Below, one piece after another: positions 12,601-27,600 of a stretch of 64,000 nucleotides of DNA. The translations under genes and the position numbers were made by a program. Position 1 is the first letter of the stretch; each line of letters starts with the position of its first letter. The stretch covers positions 161,574,001 through 161,638,000 of the forward strand of contig CM060833.1 in NCBI GenBank assembly GCA_030762175.1, in the 5' to 3' direction. Source of the DNA: Metallyticus violacea. Its lineage: Eukaryota > Arthropoda > Insecta > Mantodea > Metallyticidae. Below the pieces are notes generated by a model, which did no database searches, was not told where the DNA came from, and was given only the letters and a program-made list of their open reading frames with translations.

Positions 12601-15600
12601 CAGGTTTAATGGTGAGTAGTCAGAAATTGGCTAATAACGTAATATCGGAATTACCTCTATTTCTAAAATATTATATTAAATAGCTAATATGCCCCAATGT
12701 AATTAGGGTAAAGTAAGGATATTTTGTGACAATTTTATTAAATATAATATTTCATGTCTGTAAAAATAGTATAAATATAAACCAAAGTAAATCCCGTTTT
12801 CGCTGTGCACAATCTCTAACAAATAAACTCCAAAAAAGATAATTTTGTGAATGTGCAGGTAACTTCTTGATGGGGATTTGATAATTTTGTGACAATTTGT
12901 TTGTTTCAGAAAAAGAAAACTCAAAGACAAAGTAGCCACTAATCAGAGACTTGCAGCTATCGCACCTATAGACCGACATACCGCCACAACTGGCCGAGGT
13001 CGTTATGGTGCGGACTTGTGAGCGGGTGGTCTCGGGTTCGATTCCCCATCAGGACCGTCCTATGTGACCGGGTTTTCCTCGGTCCTCATAAATACTGGGG
13101 AGTTACCCCAAACTTAGACCTGGAAAGCTTCCTTTATAAAAATCCTTTCCCAGTTAATCATTTCATTCCGTGTATCATCAATGTCCACCACCTGTGATGC
13201 CTCAGTAGTTAAATCGAACATTTAAAGACAAAGTGTCACATCATCTTCATGTTTTGACTTAGACACTTTTCATATGACCCAGACAGAATGAACAATGTAT
13301 CCATTTTTGCTCAGTTCTCCTTTTCTCATCCTGGTTGTAGGATCTTCTGCAGTTTTCACAAGTTCTGTCATCATCCTGTTCCAATGTAGCTGTAGCCTGG
13401 TGTGTTTCCGCACTCATCACTGACCTAGAGTGATGTATGTTCTATTGCTGAAGAATCTTCTTCTTATCATGAGTTTCGGTGCTGCAGGATGGCCTCAACT
13501 GATGCTTCTACTACTTCTGGTGGTACAGTGCTGCTTTCAGGAATGGCTGTTGGAGCATTTGCCTGGCTGACAGGATTTGATCGTATTCTTCGCCCAGTTA
13601 GCATTGATGGTGCCAAAAGCTTCTGAAGGTATGTTTCCTGTTACAATTAAAAGGGTAAATTCTTGTTTTTCTGAAGCCATTTTTGATGTTATGTATGCTG
13701 AAGCTGGAGATGAACTCAATATTGAACATGGTAATTAAAGAAAACATTGGTCTTGTATACCAATGGAAGTAGTACTGATTAGGTTTTGCATGTGGATGAA
13801 GTTCCATGTAGGAATTCAAAGGTTTCTGCCATTCATTCTTCAACGACCAATAAACCGAGACATTCAGGGGTTGAAATACATGACTGCAGTGAGCAGGAAT
13901 TGTTATTAAGTTTACCTCATTCTTTGTAGCATGATCAATTTATGTGGTTTATTTAACGAGGCTCTTTAACATCTCAGGTAATCAGAGTGCCATTCAATTA
14001 CGGCATGAAACGATGCATTATATTTACTCAGAGGCCCCTTTTCAGACTTGAGGTTCTTTTATATGCTGTAAATCAACAACATGGAACCCACGGCTTTACA
14101 TCCCTTCCGATGGAGGCATACTTAGAATTTTATACAAAAAAACAATCCATCGACCCTCGCTGGAATTGGAACTCGCGATCTTGGGTCTTCAAGGCAAGTA
14201 CAGCAAGATCAGAAACTTCTGGAGTGATGAGAGTGGAATAAAAATCCATGATCAAAACCACTGACCATTTAGGTGGAATGCACCACAGAAAATGTGCAAA
14301 CCACTCCAAGAATAACTCTGAGAATCCAGCCTTTTGGAGACAATTTCATAACTCTATTATGGAAACAATTGTATTAGTGAATTCTGTCTGTAGGTTCGCT
14401 CGTATACACATATTTCTTGTGGACCTATGACACGAAATTTTCCGATTTTGTAACATATATCAAACCTGTTTCATCCATATTCGACAGAGGATGGCTCTTT
14501 TCCAAAGTGTTAAGTTCTGTATCATATGTGAATTTGCCAACGAGACAAGTTTTCAGATGTTCTCAAGCTTAAGACTGTAGCGGACTTTATAGCTTTCTCA
14601 CCACCAAATGCTTGCAGATGTGTTGTCTTGGTTCAATAATTGTTTTTGTCCAACAGCTGCAGCTAACTTAAATGCAATTTTTCTAACTTGAACTACAATC
14701 AAACCAAATTCAAGCATGTTCATGATGAACTTTCAATAATTTTTGTTCTGCTTCCACAGATAAGGTGAAAGGGCATCCAAGTTTTGGCAAGCTGACAGTT
14801 TGACCTCATTGCACTTACTTTAATAATCCTTTAACATCGACCATAGGATTCCTTGGGTTTTAAATGCTTTATAAATGGAATAGTTCTCTTCTTTGATCAT
14901 TTTTATGATTTCCAAAATGTTTTGTGCGAATAATTACGGTAAGCACATTTTTCCTTTCTTGGCAATTCTACTTTTCTTAGGTTTATCTGGTGTTTTTTCC
15001 ATTTCAGTGTTCTTCCTACCTGTACTTTGCAGCAGCTTAGCCCTAAAATATGCAAAATTGAAGATAGGTAAGTTCTTGATATGTGTCGTAAGATAATTTT
15101 GTGGTAGTATATTTTGAGTTCTGGACATACCTATTTAATAACTTACAGGGGAATTTAAAGGGTTTTAATAGAAAGTCTTTTATTATATGATTAAATATGT
15201 TTAATTGTTACGTTTAAACTGATCTATTGTGTGGGTTAGTAAAACAAATCAATCAGTTTCATAGGACACCACAACCTCAGCATTACGTTTAATCTAGAAA
15301 GCAAATATGTTACACTTTATCCGCATTTCATTTACAATCACTTTCTTAAAGATACTACAATATTCACCCTTGAGAACAAATTAAAGTAAGCCACTGCAAC
15401 ACTCCTCTGCCGCCATCAACATCACTGCTATAATACAAGTACATTTTGCTGCTTCTGAATACCAGCACGTAGCACTTTGTTCACTTCCTCAGTGCAGGGG
15501 AGGGTACAGTTTTCGTATTTCCTGACGGAAAGCTGAACCTCTGATGTTCATGTTTAGACTTTTGTGTACGAGATGCCAGTTAATAGCGAGGAGCTGATGG

Positions 15601-18600
15601 CCAGGATCTTTGTTGCACTTGATGCTATTCGTGATATCCAGGTATTTTTTAAAGAATTCGGCAGTCATTACAACAACAATACCAGCTATGTTCAAAAGTC
15701 AATGGTCAGCATTTTGAAAATCTTTTATAATTATACATGCACTTTTTCAATTCATGTTTTATTATTTTAGTGCCGTATAATTAAACAAACATTCACAAGT
15801 TACTAAGATAATTTAAGAATGTTTTGTATTGTTTAAAATTAAAGATAGGTGCCTATTCTTATTCCAAAACTCTTCCAATGACTGGTGGCAAAAAATGCAT
15901 ATCAACTTGTTCAGTGAAATTTCATCTAATCTGATGCATCCTTTAAAAAAATTTAATGCCCTCTAGCTGGATAACAATTACAAGCATACATTCCCTATAA
16001 GAAAAAAACTCAAATAGAATCCCTGTTTCATACCTTAAGAGTTAGTAGTTCCGTGTCATTCTGACTCACCCTATATATAGCATAGTGTGGGTTTCAAACA
16101 AATCGTGAAATGCGAAATTTGGTAGTTTTCTCTTTGATCCAAAATAGAAGGATACTTTAATGTTTCTCCACTATTTTCATAGAAATAATATTAATGTGAT
16201 CAGAAATGATGTTAAATTATAAAATACAAAGATTTGCCATGCAGTTGAAGCTAATACATTTGTTTACTTCCAACATAAAAGTTTAAAGCAAAAGTAAGCA
16301 TGCTGTTACTTCAGATGGAAAAGGGTCTCAAGCAACAAGTACATTCACTCCTAACATATAGCACAAGCTACACTTTTAAAACCAGTTTTCTCTGATTGTG
16401 CTAAATGTCCAATAAACCCTTATTCGTAGTTTCACTTCAATTGTTATTTCAAAGTCAAGGTAAAATTGTATTGTGGGGGAACAAAAAAAAAATTAGATGC
16501 TGCAGAACTGCTGGTCCATTTTCAAGAAATGTAAACACCAAAAACTAATATTCATTAGTGGATTACAAAACAACTGCTTCAACTGGGCAATTCCCAACTA
16601 TGATGCAGTTGGATATATCTTTTATCAGCAAAGTTGCTTTACTCTTTTGAAGAACATAAGAGATGATATAAGCTATAAATGATTCAAGGGTTTATTTAAA
16701 AAAAAATATATATACAAATAAATAAATGTACAACACATCACAAAATCATATTCTGACAGTTATGCTGAGTGAATGACTGAAAATGAATGAGAGCATTGAT
16801 AAACTTTTAGATCATGGGAGCAAATATGAGAAACAATTTTGGTCTCACGTACTCTGGCAAATAACTCATTTGTTTTAAAGATACTAAAGAGCTTGAGAGC
16901 AATTGTGAATGAAAATTTCTGTCTCTTGTTCATTTATCATCATAGTGTAAGATATAATAAACAGGTATTTTGTATATACAAGAGACATGGAAAACATCTT
17001 AATCATTATATACAAAGTCAAATGTTTTATTTTTTTGTCTTCAGAATTAAAGTCTGAGATTATAAATAACATGTGGCGCCATTTTTCCCTTGATTATTTA
17101 CACAAGGCACATCTAAGAAACATATATTTAATTCCTGCATTATGCTAACCTATGCAACATAAAGATGAAAAAGTAAAATTGAGGGAAATTGGGGTATTCA
17201 TTAAATAATGTAGCATTTTTTTTTCTCAGGCAGTTTACAAAACTCATTATTTTATATGCAGTATTTTTTAACCCTAGCAAACCTTATCATTTTGTTTCAT
17301 CTCCTTCCTCCTTGTAGAGTGCTTCTATAACTTTAAAGATGGAATCTGTAGGTAATGTGTGTTATAAACTAAAAGCAGTAATTAAATTTTCCTTGGTGGA
17401 AAATGAGACAATCACTAAAATTCAGAGGCATTTAAAAATATGTGTGGAGAGAGGACAACAGAGAGTACTGCTGATTATGCAAAAGATCTGTCTGTCATCA
17501 CTGGAAGAAAATCAAGACAGTTTGACTGATCATCTGCTACAGGCAGTCACTTCTGCATGATGAAATGTACCAACATCCTTATTTGGGATGATTGTCAATG
17601 ACAACCAAAAAGCTTACTGCTTAACTTGGTATTTCTGTTGAAAGAGTGAACACAATTATCCACAATTAGAATAAACGGGGCCTTCCCAGACTAATTGCTG
17701 ATCATAACGAACAGAGCATATTAATTTATTTAGAGTTGTTTGCTCATTGCAAGAGTGCAAGGATTTGTTATCCAACATCGTAACTGGAGATGAAACATGA
17801 ATTTATCACTTTAAACCTAAGAAAAACAATCTATGGAGTGATATAAACAATCTCCACAGAAGAGAGAGAGAAAGAGATAATACCCTCAGTTGGTAAAGTC
17901 ACAGCCTGAAAGAATTATTTTAACTGTTATATTGGTACACGGTGAAACAGTGAACTATGCAGTGCATGCAAAAACACTTTGCAAGTTGAAGAAGCAGTTA
18001 TGGCAGATCAGTCCTTACAAACATGAAACCTAATGCCAAATCAATACAAGTCTACAAAACCCGAAATCATTAGACTTCAGTGGACTGTACTTCCTCACTA
18101 ACTTGTGCCCATTAATTTTCATCTTATCTGTTTTCTGTGAGAAATAATCCATGGGGGTCAAATCTGACGATAACAGGGAAGTCATAGATACAGTAGGAAG
18201 AGGGCTGAGAGACAGACCTGCAGAGTGACCATGATGGCACACAGACTCTGACATCTACTGATCCAAAGCCATAAATCTACAAGGAGATTACATGGAAAAA
18301 CAGCACTATTAGCCAAAGAATTAGGGCAGCAGTATATTTTAAACTGAAAGAAAACAAGCCCTGAAAGATAGAAGTGTGGCATTACTCCTGAACAACCCTT
18401 GTATAGGAAAAAATTTATGCTGTGTTCTACGCACATCAGTTCTGTGACCGCCATGGGTGGCAGAAGTCATTAAGGCGCAGACTCATGAGCGGGAGGTCTG
18501 GGGTTCGAATCCTGCCAGGACCGTCCTCTGTGACTGGGTTTTTTTTGCAGGTTTTCCTCAGTCCTTATAGCTGACAATGCCGGGGAGGTACCCTAAACTT

Positions 18601-21600
18601 AGGCCTGGAACGCTTCCTTCCTTAAAAAAATATCGTTTCCCAATATATCATTTCATCTCATGTATCATCAGTGTCCACCACCTGTGGTGCCTCAGTAGTA
18701 AAAACAGGCGTTAAACAATACTCAAAAAAAAAAAAAAAAAAAAAAAAAACCACCCCACTGTGAACATATACCTTGTGAAATGTTACTGGACATCATGTAG
18801 ACCATTAATTTGGAACATTTTACTACATTCATATGATAATTCTTTAGCTAGTGTTTTTAAATTTATATCTATCTCTTAAACTCATAGTAACTGGTGAGTA
18901 TAATCTGACTAAACCGTATAAACAAAAACATTTTATGCTTGTCACTTCATAACCTAAATTCATTAGATATTTCTATTAAAGTTCTATCTATGCTCTGAAT
19001 GTGATTTTTAAATACACAAAATTTTGGTAGATGATAAAATATTAATTTAATATATATATATATAAATTGACACTTGCTCAATTATACTCTTTAATCAAGA
19101 AACATTTCACAACTTCTAAGCATGATTGCAGTTAATATTGCTTGTGTACACCATTTTGGGTGACAGATTGGCAGAAATCTTCAGACGCACACATTTGAAT
19201 TTAGATTCCTTCACAGATTTTTTTCCCCATTGAACAGCCTTCTGCCCTAAAGTAATGTTTAATAATGACAATACAATTTATTTTCATTAGATGGATTAGC
19301 TAATGTTTTTGTTATTAAAATAATCTAATTTAGTGAAGTATTGTTGTTTCTTAGGCAGTTCAATTTGTTTGCAAACTTTTCCACATGTTTCTGATTCATC
19401 TAATATACTGCATGTTTGTTCTTTTAGATAGTCTGCTGTATAAATGCAAAAATATGAAATTAACATTTCATAAAGCAAAAATAGAAAAATATTCCCAATG
19501 GTTGTGCTGTCACACTTTAAAATTAAGTATAAAATTAATAAACACGAAAACACACAAAGTTATAATAAACCAGTATCAGTATGTGTTAACTTAGGAGAGA
19601 AAAAAAAACTACAAATGCTATGGTGCACAAAATTGTAAAAGTAGGCCACTAGTTTACTATGACTTCATGGGATTCCTGAGGAAGATCACAGACTAAGGAT
19701 GACTATATCAAGTAGTTCAAGTTCAATTGACTGGTATTCCGTGAAGCCACAATCAATAATCAGACCAAGAAAGCTTCAAATCTTTGGCCCAATAATGTTT
19801 CTAGTTTAAACTTAATATTAGATATTTGGTACAGGGCTACTCTGGAAAACATGGTACCAAGCAAGAAATATTTTTTTTTGTCCAATACTAGCCTATATTC
19901 TAGAACTAGTGGGCATTTCTCAGTGGGCATGGCCATATTACAATGGACTTCTGAGACAGGGATGGTCCCTCCATAATATTTGCTTTGATATAAATTTCAC
20001 GTGCAAATATTTTCTGTTTTTGATTTAATTTGTGGGCAAACATTTCAATACTGTAAATTGAATTTGCTCACAATAATATAGTTTCTTGCACATTAAGATC
20101 AGTTGTTAATACACTGCAAATAAAATACAATTAACTAAAAATGTTAATTGGAACATTCACAGTGAAGCCAATCATATAATTGAAATCATTTTATGATATA
20201 GTCGAACTACACACTCTTATGCTTCACTTACTTGTCACTATTGTAGACCGGTTTCGAGAACAGTCGGAGATTTGAACTGATGATGAGAACAACTGTTCTC
20301 GAAACCGGTCTACAATAGTGACAAGTAAGTGAAGCATAAGAGTGTGTAGTTCGACTATATCATAAAATGATTTCAATTACAAAATACAATTACTTTGTGA
20401 TAGAGCTAACTTGGCATGTAAAATATAATCCTGGATGAGATCATAATCGATAATGCTGGGTATTTGTTACGTGGGTGGTGGATAGCTGAATGGGATACAT
20501 GGTATATGTATCTAATAACAATAAGACATAAATGGCATACATTCCTGTAAAAGACAAAGCCAAGCATACCAAAATAATTCCTCAGTCCAACTTTCCCGCA
20601 CTCAACATAACTATAATATAACTGTATTATATGATTTTAGCAACAGAAGGGGAAATTGGCCAAACTTATTTTGAAGATGAAGAAAGCAGTATGCTTTTTT
20701 ACAATGGTCAGCTGCCAAATTTAAGAAATGCTTTAAGTTTAGTGCATCCTGCAGTGAATGGCAGGTCTGAAACATTAGGCAAGCAACAGACCAATTCTAT
20801 GACTATTATTGCTAAGGTTGACTTTTACAAATAAATAATTTTGTGAAAATATATGAACTAGCCTTCAGAACTGTCTAAGTCACAGATTTCCTTTTTTTGG
20901 TATTATCTCAAAGAATGACAATTAGCCCCATATCATTCATCTCTTTAAAGATGTTATGGGATAAATTTAAGAGCTGAAGCAAGATTTGTTCAGAGCTGTT
21001 AAGGTAAATGCCATAGAAAAGGCTTGTGGTTGCAAAGCAGAATACTGTAGTAATTTACATGACATTTGCCTTACATTGTGGTAATAATTAATAAAATAAA
21101 ATAGTTAAAAAACCCAATATTAATGATAGAATTTATACTCAAATTTTAAATGAAAAAGAGACTAACAGCCATCTTGTATGTAGAAACACAATTTATGAAA
21201 GTTTTATCACATAACTACATTAAGAAAAATTGCTTTGATATGCTTTATTAACATAAAGTGCTTAACAATTTATCCAAGTGTGCATATAGTATTTACTACT
21301 TTCAGTGATCTAAAACAAAACACATTCACCACATATATTGCCTGAATGTCCTCTTCAAAAATTGCATTACACCTTTCTGTTTCATTTGTCTAATATCTGC
21401 TCATATTTTTAGCAAAGCCTGTGAGAAAGTTACATTGAGAATTGCTGAACAGATCACTCAAAAAAACACAAATGAATTCATTTTAAAATTCTTTTCCGTG
21501 GTGCCTATAGTATGATTGTCAAGAATGCTGTAAAATTTGAGCAAACTGAACCGATTACATAATTTACATAACCTCACATTTTTTCCAAATCTTATTTGCA

Positions 21601-24600
21601 TTGTCACAGGGATGAAAAACAAAACCTTATTTGCGTTATCATAGAGAAGAAAATAAAACTCTAACGCAACATAACATTTAAGGTGCCAGTCACCTGTATT
21701 ATATCAAATTCCATGTGTTACATACCAGCTGCTTGTATTCATGTCCACCAGGAGGAGGTTTAGGACTGGCAGCTGCAGCTTTCCTATGGCCCAGTTCACT
21801 CTTAGCTGGCCAAGTAGGAAACATGGCTGGGTCAATAGGAAGTGGTGCTTCTTTAAAATAGTCATGTTTCAGGGCATCCTCCGCTGTTACCCGCTGTGCG
21901 GGATCATATGTTAAAAACCTGCAATGAATTATGATATTTTACAGTTGCAGTCAGACTTTTCTAAGAGTAGTTTTCTATTGGACTGACATCTTTTCCACGC
22001 AAAACCCAGCTTTTCCATTCAACGGTATAAAGACACATTTACAGCTGACCATATCATCTTCTCTGAGTGCAGCCATGACTTTTTCAAAAGTTCAACATTC
22101 CTTTTTCACAGCATAAAAATTGTGCACCTTTTACTTTATTACCCAATGTGCAAAATGATCAATTTCTGTAAATTCTATCTAATCTGTCGTCTAACACACT
22201 CTTATACTTCACTGAGTAGTCAAGTTGGTTCAAGATAGAGAATGTCTCTTTGAAACCGGTCCCACTGTATGTAAAGGTAAGTGAAGCATAAGAGTGTGTT
22301 ATGACAGATTAGATAGAATTTACATTTAACAAGTTTCACTGTGTGAGTTTCACCAGAATTTTTTAAAAATTTCTTATAATTTTTTTAAAGTTCTTAGATG
22401 ATTAATCTCTATTTTCCTACCTTTATTTGCACAAATTTCTTTGGGTGTTAATAATGTCACTAACTCCCTCTAGCTAAGCAATGATTACCATCTTTCAAAA
22501 TTTTTCTTATAATCCCAATTGCCTCATTTGTTATCCTACATTTGAGTTCCCATTCAATACTTCCTTCAGTTTTTTAAAATATTTGCAAGCATTGAATATA
22601 ATCTGATGCACTTGACCACACAAAGGGTGGCCTGATCTACATTCTGAAGAAGTTGATACCATTTTAAGTTTTTCCAAAAGCCTCAAAACAACCACACACT
22701 AGTGCAAGATGCATACTGCAAATAGAGGATTCATAACCAGTCAAGAGAATATACTTTTATATAAAACTATTCCATTTGTTCAATGTTAGGACTGCATTCC
22801 CTGACCAAGGATTTTTCTTGATTCTCCCTAGTCCTTATTATTGGCAAATTCTGAGGAGCTACCCTAATTATACTTGGGCATCTTTCTTTCTCAGTCACAT
22901 ACCATCATCAAATTTTTCCCCTGCAAAACTTTGGTAGTTAAAGCATGCATGATGCACCATACATAAAATATGACATGGAAAAGTAATTAATCAGGCATTT
23001 AAATAAGCAGATGTTTTGGTAAATATCAGACAAGATGCTGGATCTGAATTCATTCCATACTAAGAATGAATGAATTACTAATAATGCATTTTTTAAGGTG
23101 GGGTGCTGTACTTATTTTTGTAGGTTTACATAGTTTTTTTTTTAAATATGTTTAACATACTTTAACTGGGCAGATCATATTGGACAATGAATGAATGTAT
23201 AAATGAGTTCAGGGACCTAAAGTTCTAAAGGTACCTGATAATCATCCTAAGGAATAAGAATACATCTTCAAAAAAAATTCTCAATAAAGCAGTTTGAACC
23301 ATTCAAATCTAGGTTCACAGCATGAAAGGTAAATAATTATTCCTACACCGCCACAGTGGCTATAGTGGCTGTTCCTAAAAGTATTAATGTAAAGTTCTTA
23401 CGTTATTTATTCAATGTTGCAATAGAACACATGTATTTTACTTTACTTGTTTCATTTTCAAAAAAAAAATGAATGTGCTGCTCGAACAAGACAAGTCTGC
23501 AAGCGAAGACGGAAATTTGAATTAGTGCTATAGTGAATAGAAGGGATAATGAGGGGCAACTTATACAGTCACATCAAACAGTTTTCCTGTTCACAATGAA
23601 CAGGAGTGAGTGATAAATATTTTCAGTGAAGACGTAAAACTGAACACAAATTCCACAACTCAGAGGAAATAATAAACATGAAAATAAATTATTCATATTT
23701 GGATGATAAAAAATTGTTAATAATAAAAAAGACTGAAATGAGTTTAATTTAAAGGAGTCAAGACATATCAGTGCCTTCATTCTCTTGAATGCTGTGAATT
23801 TCATCATCAATTACTGTCAATGCTATCACTGAATCACAGTCTTCTCCATTTCCATCTCAATAAATCCACTGTTCAGTCAGTACTTTTCATCTATTTTCTT
23901 CACAAGCTATTTTTTCAATCTTCAGCCGTTACTGATTGTAAAACTTAAATAGTAAGTGTTTCTACTTGTCAACCTATGCGTCCAACTATATTTTCTGCAA
24001 TAGTTGTTTAACAATATTCCATATGTGCTAAATGAATTCAGATTTTAACAATATGACAGTAACATTAAAAGAGTGTTTATGATTCTGGAATATATAATCA
24101 ACATTGTATGACTAATGATCAATTGATTTACATCAGTCCTAGAAATTTATATTTTCTTGCATTTTCCTTCTAGTGCTGTAGCTAGATTTCAATCTCTTGC
24201 TCTTTTGGACCAATTGTCTCTTATAGTGTGGTAAGGTGCACTGTTCACCACAATTAAGGAGGTCATAGCAGATGGGGTAAAATATTCTAACTCATCTATT
24301 GAAATTGTCAAAATTCATTTCATTGTGATAGTCCCCAGAGTTTTGCTTGGTTTAATAGACAAGTTGAACTCCCAAGATGAGGTGCTGCCTGCTTGGACAA
24401 TGATGTATCTCTGGGGTGAGTGGTTGCTTATTTTTACTCCAAATACTTCTTAGTTTTAACAATAATTATGAGCCAAGAAGCTGGATTCAGGTTTCATCTA
24501 GATATATTATAGATTTTTTATCCATCTCCATCTTAAGATTATTTTTTATTGCTCTCCAGTAGCGTATTCTCCGTGCCACACTATCATCCCATTTACATGA

Positions 24601-27600
24601 GCAGATTTCTAAACCTTTTAAATCTAAAATCCATGCTTATCATAATTTTTGGAGTGTTTCTTTCTGCCCTCAAACTAAAATTTATCTTTTATTTCAACAC
24701 CTTTTTTAGAATAGGTACTATTTTTTAATGGCATATATAAAATTATTTATGTTCTGCAATGCACACATTTTAAATTCGTCTAGGCCAGTCTGCATTGAAG
24801 ATGGTTTCTTCTTCTTACTAGGAATTGCTATAAGTTCTTACATTCTCTGTGATTTGCTCCTCCTTCCTTATTTGCAATATTCTTCTTTCAGATACTTGAC
24901 GCATGTGTATTTGCAATGTTCTGGGATACAATGAGTTATTTTTTTCTTCTCGTTACAGAACTTAATTAAGGAAAAATACATTTTTACCTTCAATGCATTT
25001 AGCTTTGAAGGTCATTATAAATATAAATATATAAATTAAATTAAAATATGTTTGGAAAATTAAAATAAATAAAACAATTGCAAAAAAACATAACATTGAA
25101 AAGATCAAGAAAAAAAAACTTTGAAAGAGACTGTATATTGCTCAGGAAGAAAAACGAGTATGAGATTTTACTTTCCAATCGGTTTGCACAGGGATAGAAG
25201 GTAAGGTTTGAGGGTTGCAGTGGTAAGTATAGTTGCCTTTAGTGGAAAATAAGGACAGAAAATGTTTGTCTCTTGAAGTGCATTTTAAATAATTCAAATG
25301 AAACAGCATCTTGATTGTGTGGCAACTATGTTTGCCTTGATATTATTCTTACTTTACCCGAACTTTCAGATTTGTCTTTGTCAAAGCAGTACAAGAGGTT
25401 CAGGGAGGTCAAGCAATTCTTTTTCCTATTTTGAGCATGCACACACAGCCGAATACTAACTTTAACATTTTTAAAAATAGAGGCAAATAAATCAAGAAAA
25501 TACAAAAAGTCTGTCATGCAGGAGCTGCATAACTACAAATTCCTTAGCAAGTTGAATTTATGAAATTCATTAGGAAGTTGAATTTGTGACCATTAATTAC
25601 AGAGTGCTAGAGCCGAGAAATTACATATTGAGTTTACAGAAATTGGGAGGAAGCAGTGACTTGTGTATCTATTACCAGGAGCCCACAATTAAAAAAACAC
25701 TTATCTCTGGCAATTTTCCTTCTCTTGGAGAAGATGGCCCAAACCAGTGCATTAGTCACCAGATATTTTTCAAAGCCTTTGATAATGTAGTGATAAGAGA
25801 TTATCTGTCTTATGGCACCAATAATATTTTAGTTTCAGCAACAGAAGTCTAGGATTTAGCAATACACAAATTCCAGTGGAATAGTGTTATAGCTTCAGCC
25901 AATAGCTAGGAAGCTAATTTGTCTAGAAAGCAGACAAATGTACAGATGCATAAAAATTTACCAGTGTTATTATTGGGATATCAATGGTCATATCAAAAGT
26001 TTGCTGTCTCTTTTGATACCAGTTGGATATACAATGAGCGTGGGCTTAACAATCTTCATGACAATGTTTTTGTAAAAAATTAAAGATATACATCATTATA
26101 AACTTTGTGTTAATTTGTACTTTTTTTTAAACAATAAAGAGGAATTTAAATGCTAAAGCTCTTTTTAAATTTAGGTTTTTAGGTAATACACTTACTCCTA
26201 ATGGTCCAAATTTTCTAATTTTCAAAAATATTTTTCTAATTTTATTTAAATGGTATATACAAGTTTTATTGCAAAAATTGGTGTTGCTACAGCTACAGTC
26301 TTATGGAAATTAATGTTCACAAGTAGGTAAAATTTAATTTTATATGTTATTCAGGGCTAATAACTATTTTCCTCCAATTCTACACTACATTATACACTAT
26401 ACCCAATGTTGAAATGTTTAATTGCAGTTATGCAGTTATGCTTTTAATGGTTGTACTAGAAGTTAAGCAATTTGTTTGTGTTTCTGGCTGTTTTAACATT
26501 TTATTTATCGAGCATATTTTTATTCATAATGGATATCACATCTAAGAATAGAAGTAAGGTTATAACCCTTCATGAATTTACTAGTATGACTGAGATAGCA
26601 GCTGAATGTAATGCAAATTTAGGGTGCTGCTAATAACATAATTAGAAGAAAAAATGAGATGAAGTCTATTTCACCTCAAAGGAAAGGAAGATGTGGCTGA
26701 AAATGAAAAATGTCCAGGAAAGATGATGCCTATCTAATCAGGATCAGCAAAATTGATCCTGAAAAGAACAGTTTTGAAGTAGAGGTGAAAATCGTAGCTT
26801 CAACAGTGCATAGACAGCTTCTAGAAGCTGGAAGGAAAGTTCAAAGGTAAGAAAACAGTTACTGATGTGATGTGTTCTATGAAGAAAAGAGATTGGCATG
26901 GGCTAGAAAATATCAACTGAACACGAGAAAAATGGAGAAGAGTCCTATTTTCTGATGAAAGTCAGTTTGAAGTGAGGGAATTGAATGTATCGCATTTAAG
27001 GAGAGGAAATCTTGCTGAAGCACATTTGAAAGGAAAGTTTCCAACAAAGAAGATGTTTTGCATTCATTGGCAATAAAGGTTTGATTCCTATTGACAAAAT
27101 GATAAACAGCAATAAGTGTATCCCATTTTAGAGAAAAGTGCTGCCCTAAAACTGTAGAGATTGGCAGAGGAGCTGAACATTGAAAAGGCAATTTTTGAGC
27201 AACACCTTGCTGCATGTCATGCATCAAAGAATGTTAAAAACTTGGTGAAAAGTGGTTTTCAGTGTTTACACTGGCCTGGAAATTCACCAGTTCTCAACTG
27301 TATACAGAACGTTTGGGCGATTGTCAAAATATGGATGAGGAAAATGGACTCAATACCAAAGAAAATATGATTTGTGCTGTGATAAAAGTGTGGTTTCATG
27401 ACTCAGAAACAAGTGAAATATGAAAAAAAAACTCATTGACTCTTTGCCCAAACCACTCCAAATGATAATTAAGGCCAAGGGTGGGCATATTAAATACTAA
27501 AAACAGTGTTTAGTAAAAATTAATATTGAAATTGTATGAAGTAATTAAAAAAATAGAAATGTTCACATTAATTTGCACAAGGATGTATTTTTAAATTTTG

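Noticed and set aside
20631..20834. 67-codon ORF as a real gene or exon
   Set aside because: No similarity recognised, no splice or promoter support, and its length is expected by chance.
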